Origin: Microbacterium enclense
GTDB taxonomy: Bacteria > Actinomycetota > Actinomycetes > Actinomycetales > Microbacteriaceae
DNA: 64,000 nt
Direction: 5' to 3'
Assembly (NCBI GenBank): GCA_038182865.1
Contig: CP116226.1
Span: forward strand, 1,674,001 to 1,738,000
The number at the start of each line of letters is the position of its first letter. Within the stretch, counting starts at the first letter, position 1. The notes under the pieces were generated by a model. That model was not told the DNA's origin, did not search any database, and worked only from the letters and a program-made list of their open reading frames with translations. The translations under genes and the position numbers were made by a program. Below are positions 59,187 through 64,000 of this stretch, piece after piece.

Positions 59187-60349
59187 CGACGCTGTCTCCC
59201 GAGATCCTCTCGACCCTCGAAGCCCAGGCCATCGAGCTGCCCTCCTGGGCCTTCGGCAACTCCGGCACGCGTTTCCGCGTGTTCCCCACCGCCGGGACCC
59301 CGCGCGACCCGTTCGAGAAGATCGCGGATGCCGCCGAGGTCAACCGTCTGACCGCCCTGGCCCCGAGTGTCGCCCTGCACATCCCGTGGGACCTCGTCGA
59401 CGACTTCGGTGCCCTCCGACGGCACGCCGAAGACCTCGGCGTGACCCTCGGCACGATCAACTCCAACACCTTTCAGGACGAGGACTACAAGTTCGGCGCC
59501 CTCACGCACCACGACGAGCGCATCCGCCGCAAGGCCATCGACCACCACCTCGCCTGCATCGACGTGATGGATGCCACGGGCTCGCGCGACCTCAAGATCT
59601 GGCTCGCCGAGGGCTCGAACTACCCCGGACAGAACGACATGCGCGGGCGCCAGGATCGCCTGCAGGACTCGCTGCAGCAGATCTACGCGCGCCTCGGCGA
59701 CGACCAGCGTCTCGTGCTGGAGTACAAGTTCTTCGAGCCGTCGTTCTACCACACCGACGTTCCCGACTGGGGGACGTCGTACGCGCAGGTGGCCTCGCTC
59801 GGCGACAAGGCGATGGTCTGCCTCGACACGGGTCACCACGCGCCCGGCACGAACATCGAGTTCATCGTCATGCAGCTCCTGCGCCTCGGAAAGCTCGGTT
59901 CCTTCGACTTCAACTCGCGCTTCTACGCCGACGACGACCTGATCGTCGGGGCGGCCGACCCGTTCCAGCTGTTCCGCATCCTCACCGAGGTCGTGCGCGG
60001 CGGGGGCCTGAACAACCCCGACGTGGCCTTCATGCTCGACCAGTGCCACAACATCGAGGACAAGATCCCCGGCCAGATCCGCTCGGTGCTCAACGTCCAG
60101 GAGATGACGGCGCGCGCGCTCCTCATCGACCGCGAGGCGCTGGATGCCGCGCAGCAGGCGAACGACGTGCTCGGCGCCAACGCCGTGCTCATGGACGCCT
60201 TCTACACCGACGTGCGTCCCGCGCTCGCCGAGTGGCGTGCCTCGCGCGGCCTTCCCGCCGACCCGATGGCCGCGTTCGCGGCGTCCGGATATCTTCCGCG
60301 CATCGCCGAAGAGCGCGTCGGGGGGACGCAGGCGGGCTGGGGAGCCTGA
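59183..60349 (+). CDS. rhaI: L-rhamnose isomerase
   Basis: A 388-residue xylose-isomerase-fold enzyme of the RhaI type found in actinobacteria and Pseudomonas, distinct from enterobacterial RhaA. Metal-ligand segments are LEYKFFEPSFYHTD (about 181), CLDTGHHAPGTN (about 213) and the late MLDQCHNIEDKIPG block (about 283). It converts L-rhamnose to L-rhamnulose. The ATG at 59183 overlaps the mutarotase stop. The transporter gene starts two bases after its stop. Confidence 0.92.
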   Translation: MTTLSPEILSTLEAQAIELPSWAFGNSGTRFRVFPTAGTPRDPFEKIADAAEVNRLTALAPSVALHIPWDLVDDFGALRRHAEDLGVTLGTINSNTFQDEDYKFGALTHHDERIRRKAIDHHLACIDVMDATGSRDLKIWLAEGSNYPGQNDMRGRQDRLQDSLQQIYARLGDDQRLVLEYKFFEPSFYHTDVPDWGTSYAQVASLGDKAMVCLDTGHHAPGTNIEFIVMQLLRLGKLGSFDFNSRFYADDDLIVGAADPFQLFRILTEVVRGGGLNNPDVAFMLDQCHNIEDKIPGQIRSVLNVQEMTARALLIDREALDAAQQANDVLGANAVLMDAFYTDVRPALAEWRASRGLPADPMAAFAASGYLPRIAEERVGGTQAGWGA

Positions 60350-60351
60350 CC

Positions 60352-61671
60352 ATGGCGACGACCACCACCACCAAGCGTCCGTTGTCGGCATGGAAGGCCA
60401 CGATCGCCGTGGCCATGTCGAACTACATCGAGGCCGGGGCCATCATCGCGCTCGCCACGAGCCTCACCCTCTGGCAGGAGTCGTTCGGCTTCGACGACGG
60501 TGTCGTCGGGGTCATCGCGGCCCTGTCGGCCAACGCCTTCGGCTCGGCCATCGGCGCCGCGATCGGCGGTCCACTCTGCGACCGCCTCGGGCGCAAGTTC
60601 ATCTACACGTACGACCTCATCGTGTTCATGGTCGGTGCCCTGCTGGTCACCTTCTCGGCGAACGTCGGGATGCTCCTCGCGGGCGTCATCCTCATGGGCA
60701 TCGCCGTGGGCGCCGGGGTGCCGGCATCCTGGACCTACATCGCCGAGGAAGCACCGAGCGAGCATCGCGCGGCCCATGTCGGCACGGCCCAGTTGGCGTG
60801 GTCGATCGGACCGGCCGTCGGATTCCTGCTCGCGGTGGTCGTCGCGCCCCTCGGGCTGTGGGGATCGCGGCTCATCTTCCTCCACCTCTTCGTCATCGCG
60901 GCCATCACCTGGTGGGTGCGCCGGGGCCTGCCGGAGTCGCGGCGCTGGAAGGAGCAACGTGAAGCGGCGACGAGCGCCGGGGAGCGGATCTCGTTCTTCA
61001 GCGGTCTCGCCGGGCTCTTGCGCGAACGCAAGAACTGGACGGCCCTGCTGTTCCTGCTCGGCGTCTACGGCCTGTGGAACACCGTCGCGGGGCAGGCCGG
61101 CATCTTCCAGCCGCGTGTCTACGACGCCTCGGGTCTGCACGACCCCGTGCAGCAGAACCTCCTGCAGGTGCTCGTCTGGACGCTCACGGCCGCCGCCACG
61201 TACTTCGGCTTCATGCGCTACGGCGACCGGGTGAAGCGCCGCTGGCTCTACTTCGGCGGCGCGGCGCTCGGCGTCGTGGCGTGGGCCGTGCTCATCTACG
61301 CTCCTCCCGGCCTCGGCTCGCTGCTGTTCTTCGCCGTCGCGTGGGGTGTGTCGGCCGGTCTCGGCGCGCAGGCGTTCTACGGCCTGTGGACCGCCGAGCT
61401 GTTCGCCACCCGCTACCGCGCGAGCGCGCAGGGCGTGTTGTTCATGCTCGCCCGTGTGATGGTCGGCCTGCTCAGCCTCGTCTTCCCGATCCTGCTCGCC
61501 CAGACGGGGCTGGCCGTGCTCGGGCTGATCATCCTGGCGTTGCTCGCGGCGGCCCTGCTCATCGGCACCATCTGGGCGCCGAAGACCGAGGGCAAGTCGC
61601 TCGACGAGATCGAGCGCGAGCGCTACGGCGCCGACGTGCCGGTGTCGACGCCTCTTCCCCCGAACCTCTGA
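60352..61671 (+). CDS. MFS sugar transporter (probable L-rhamnose importer)
   Basis: A 439-residue, 12-helix MFS protein of the sugar-porter type. The motif GPLCDRLGRKFIYTYDL (about residue 73) matches the cytoplasmic D-R-x-G-R-R/K loop, and PESRRWKEQREAA (about 190) matches the PESPRW block. It has a central cytoplasmic loop of about 25 residues. Its position between rhamnose isomerase and aldolase genes supports rhamnose:proton symport (inference). A TGACC spacer separates it from the isomerase stop. Confidence 0.9.
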   Translation: MATTTTTKRPLSAWKATIAVAMSNYIEAGAIIALATSLTLWQESFGFDDGVVGVIAALSANAFGSAIGAAIGGPLCDRLGRKFIYTYDLIVFMVGALLVTFSANVGMLLAGVILMGIAVGAGVPASWTYIAEEAPSEHRAAHVGTAQLAWSIGPAVGFLLAVVVAPLGLWGSRLIFLHLFVIAAITWWVRRGLPESRRWKEQREAATSAGERISFFSGLAGLLRERKNWTALLFLLGVYGLWNTVAGQAGIFQPRVYDASGLHDPVQQNLLQVLVWTLTAAATYFGFMRYGDRVKRRWLYFGGAALGVVAWAVLIYAPPGLGSLLFFAVAWGVSAGLGAQAFYGLWTAELFATRYRASAQGVLFMLARVMVGLLSLVFPILLAQTGLAVLGLIILALLAAALLIGTIWAPKTEGKSLDEIERERYGADVPVSTPLPPNL

Positions 61672-61705
61672 CCCCTCTCCCGGCTCTCCCAGAAGGACGC
61701 CTCTC

Positions 61706-63766
61706 ATGACCAGCTCCCCCTCCGCCGACACTTCTGCGCACACTGCCGCCGACCTCGTCGCGCGCAGCAACCGCCTCGGCTCCGACCCGAAGGTCACCAA
61801 CTACGCCGGCGGGAACACCTCCGCCAAGGGCACCGCCATCGACCCCGTGACCGGCGAGCCGGTCGAGCTGCTGTGGGTCAAGGGCTCGGGCGGCGACCTC
61901 GGCACCCTCACCGAGAAGGGCCTGGCGGTGCTGCGCCTGGACCGCATGCGGGCCCTCGTCGACGTGTACCCCGGCATCGAGCGCGAGGACGAGATGGTCG
62001 CCGCGTTCGACTACTGCCTGCACGGCAAGGGCGGGGCGGCCCCCTCCATCGACACCGCGATGCACGGACTCGTGGATGCCGCCCACGTCGACCACCTGCA
62101 CCCCGATGCCGGTATCGCGATCGCGACCGCGGCCGACGGCGAGAAGCTGACGACCGAGATCTTCGGCGACAGGGTCGTGTGGGTACCCTGGCGCCGCCCC
62201 GGCTTCCAGCTGGGCCTCGACATCGCGGCGATCAAGGCGGAGAACCCGCAGGCGATCGGCACGATCCTCGGCGGCCACGGCATCACGGCGTGGGGCGACA
62301 CCTCCGAGGAGGCCGAGCGCAACAGCCTGTGGATCATCGACACCGCGCAGGCGTACATCGATGCACACGGCGCGGCCGAACCGTTTGGTGGTGTCCGCGA
62401 CGGCTTCGCGGCCCTGCCCGAGGCCGAGCGCCGGGCCAAGGCGGCGGCCCTCGCCCCGACGATCCGCGGCCTCGCCTCGACGGACAAGCCGATGGTCGGC
62501 CACTTCACCGATGCCGACGTCGTGCTCGATTTCTTGGCGTCGGAGAAGGCTCCCGCCCTCGCCGCGCTCGGCACGAGCTGCCCCGATCACTTCCTGCGCA
62601 CGAAGGTCAAGCCGCTGATCCTCGACCTGCCGGCCGACGCGTCGGTCGACGAGGCGACCGCGCGCCTGAAGGAGCTGCACGTCGCCTACCGCGAGGACTA
62701 CCAGGCCTACTACGACGCGCACGCGGATGCCGGCAGCCCGGCGATCCGCGGCGCCGACCCGCTCATCGTCCTCGTCCCGGGCGTGGGCATGTTCTCGTAC
62801 GGCGCGAACAAGCAGACCGCGCGCGTGGCGGGGGAGTTCTACGTCAACGCGATCAACGTCATGCGCGGCGCCGAGGCCCTCTCGGCCTACGCGCCGATCT
62901 CGGATGCCGAGAAGTTCCGCATCGAGTATTGGGCGCTCGAAGAGGCCAAGCTCCAGCGCATGCCGAAGCCCAAGACGCACCAGGGCCGGATCGCGTTCGT
63001 CACGGGAGCGGCATCCGGGATCGGCAAGGCCATCGCGACCCGTCTCGCCGCCGAAGGCGCATGCGTCGTCGTGGCCGACCTCGACCTCGAGAAGGCCCAG
63101 GCAGTCGCCGCCGAGCTCGGCTCGACCGACGTCGCGATCGGCGTCGCGGCGAACGTCGCGGATGCCGAGGGCGTGCAGGCCGCGATCGACGCCACGGTCC
63201 TCGCCTTCGGCGGCATCGACCTGGTCGTCAACAATGCCGGGCTCTCGCTCTCGAAGCCGCTGCTCGAGACCACCGAGAAGGACTGGGACCTGCAGCACGA
63301 CGTCATGGCGAAGGGCTCGTTCCTCGTGTCGAAGGCGGCCGCGAAAGCGCTCATCGCGCAGGGGATGGGCGGCGACGTCATCTACATCTCGTCGAAGAAC
63401 TCGGTCTTCGCGGGGCCGAACAACATCGCGTACTCGGCGACGAAGGCCGACCAGGCGCACCAGGTGCGTCTGCTCGCGGTCGAGCTCGGCGAGCACGGCG
63501 TGCGCGTGAACGGCATCAACCCCGACGGCGTCGTGCGCGGCTCGGGCATCTTCGCCGCCGGGTGGGGCGCCAACCGCGCGGCGACCTACGGCGTCGACGA
63601 GAAGGACCTCGGGCAGTTCTACGCCAACCGCACGATCCTCAAGCGCGAGGTCGTGCCCGAGAACGTCGCCGACGCGGTGTACGTGCTCACCGGTCCCGAG
63701 CTCTCGCGCACGACGGGTCTGCACATCCCCGTCGACTCGGGCGTCGCCGCGGCGTTCCTGCGATGA
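61706..63766 (+). CDS. rhaEW: Bifunctional L-rhamnulose-1-phosphate aldolase / L-lactaldehyde dehydrogenase (RhaEW type)
   Basis: A 686-residue fusion. Residues 1-410 are a class II aldolase domain, with a zinc-binding HVDHLHPDAG at about 129 and LGGHGITAWGDT at about 189. Residues 425-686 are an SDR with cofactor loop VTGAASGIGKAIA (about 431), NNAGLS, and catalytic YSATK (about 577). The aldolase would cleave rhamnulose-1-phosphate to DHAP and L-lactaldehyde, and the SDR would oxidise lactaldehyde to lactate. An AGAAGGACG ribosome site precedes the ATG. The stop overlaps the kinase start (ATGA). Confidence 0.93.
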   Translation: MTSSPSADTSAHTAADLVARSNRLGSDPKVTNYAGGNTSAKGTAIDPVTGEPVELLWVKGSGGDLGTLTEKGLAVLRLDRMRALVDVYPGIEREDEMVAAFDYCLHGKGGAAPSIDTAMHGLVDAAHVDHLHPDAGIAIATAADGEKLTTEIFGDRVVWVPWRRPGFQLGLDIAAIKAENPQAIGTILGGHGITAWGDTSEEAERNSLWIIDTAQAYIDAHGAAEPFGGVRDGFAALPEAERRAKAAALAPTIRGLASTDKPMVGHFTDADVVLDFLASEKAPALAALGTSCPDHFLRTKVKPLILDLPADASVDEATARLKELHVAYREDYQAYYDAHADAGSPAIRGADPLIVLVPGVGMFSYGANKQTARVAGEFYVNAINVMRGAEALSAYAPISDAEKFRIEYWALEEAKLQRMPKPKTHQGRIAFVTGAASGIGKAIATRLAAEGACVVVADLDLEKAQAVAAELGSTDVAIGVAANVADAEGVQAAIDATVLAFGGIDLVVNNAGLSLSKPLLETTEKDWDLQHDVMAKGSFLVSKAAAKALIAQGMGGDVIYISSKNSVFAGPNNIAYSATKADQAHQVRLLAVELGEHGVRVNGINPDGVVRGSGIFAAGWGANRAATYGVDEKDLGQFYANRTILKREVVPENVADAVYVLTGPELSRTTGLHIPVDSGVAAAFLR

Positions 63767-64000
63767 GTCAGGACGAGTCGCGCGGCATCCGTGCCGTCGC
63801 GGCCGTCGACCTCGGCGCCACGAGCGGGCGAGTGATGGTCGGCCGGGTCGGCGACGGGGTGCTCGAGCTCGAGCAGGTCGCGCGCTTTCCCAACGGACCC
63901 GTCGAGCGCGCCGACGGCTGGCACTGGGACATCGAGGCGCTGTGGCGTCACGTGCGTGCCGGGCTCGACGAGGCGCTGCGTCGTGAGCCGCGCATCGAGA
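63763..64000 (+). CDS. rhaB: Rhamnulokinase, N-terminal part (cut by window end)
   Basis: The first 79 codons are visible. The FGGY-kinase N-terminal phosphate loop AAVDLGATSGRVMVGRV (about residue 14) and the downstream HWDIEALWRHVRAGLDEAL are characteristic of RhaB. It would phosphorylate L-rhamnulose to the substrate of the preceding aldolase. It overlaps the aldolase/dehydrogenase stop (ATGA), so it belongs to the rhamnose operon. The rest lies beyond the window. Confidence 0.92.
   Translation, partial: MSQDESRGIRAVAAVDLGATSGRVMVGRVGDGVLELEQVARFPNGPVERADGWHWDIEALWRHVRAGLDEALRREPRIE

Overview
The window reads as chromosomal DNA of a high-GC actinobacterium. Third-position GC is very high, GTG starts are frequent, genes are coupled by ATGA/GTGA overlaps, and codon pairs such as GATGCC (Asp-Ala) and GCATCC (Ala-Ser) recur. 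Gene content (BioYMN, paired ATP-grasp/alpha-E/transglutaminase genes, sugar operons with LacI regulators) fits Microbacteriaceae, probably Microbacterium; the genus is an inference. I see no rRNA, tRNA, CRISPR, IS transposase or prophage. No gene-free stretch exceeds about 300 bases.

Layout. 1-5.5 kb: fatty or branched-chain acyl-CoA oxidation (acyl-CoA dehydrogenase tail, enoyl-CoA hydratase, MarR regulator, both ETF subunits) followed directly by an unusual repeat-bearing membrane cytochrome b. 5.8-10.6 kb: biotin locus: a TetR regulator divergent from bioY, an acyl-CoA ligase, a thiolase, and the ECF ATPase/transmembrane pair bioM-bioN. 10.7-14.7 kb: F420 glutamyl ligase, GNAT acetyltransferase, DUF817 membrane protein, thioesterase, acetyl-xylan-esterase-like hydrolase. 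14.8-20 kb: secreted S1 protease, and a full-length PutA-like protein that appears to have lost both active sites. 20.2-29.6 kb: an arabinan-utilisation locus (secreted GH93-like sialidase-fold enzyme, LacI regulator, sugar ABC importer, GH1-like enzyme, GH51 arabinofuranosidase) with matching operators. 29.7-38.2 kb: methionine-salvage locus (mtnD, RbsABC-like importer plus mtnK, mtnA-mtnC-mtnB). 38.4-40.5 kb: arginine catabolism (amidinohydrolase plus ornithine aminotransferase). 40.6-45.4 kb: molybdopterin oxidoreductase, SDR, XRE/MmyB regulator, alpha/beta hydrolase. 45.7-48.8 kb: an uncharacterised three-gene set (acyl-CoA dehydrogenase-like, PIG-L deacetylase/methyltransferase fusion, glycosyltransferase). 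48.9-55.3 kb: Zn alcohol dehydrogenase, ATP-grasp enzyme, and the circularly permuted ATP-grasp/alpha-E/transglutaminase operon. 55.3-57.5 kb: TetR and a divergent MFS exporter. 57.7-64 kb: L-rhamnose catabolism (LacI, mutarotase, isomerase, MFS importer, RhaEW-type aldolase/dehydrogenase, start of rhamnulokinase).

The most notable points are: (1) almost every convergent gene junction longer than 100 bp carries a nested or multi-arm inverted repeat, often beside a G-rich microsatellite, and three junctions share one sequence family; (2) an 80-bp element with terminal inverted repeats in three copies; (3) the PutA-like double pseudoenzyme; (4) a bioY-ligase-thiolase arrangement like Bacillus yhfUTS, with a thiolase lacking canonical active-site residues; (5) an amidinohydrolase whose residues and neighbour suggest arginine dihydrolase rather than dimethylargininase.

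Functional statements are from reading motifs and from memory of the families; no database search was run.
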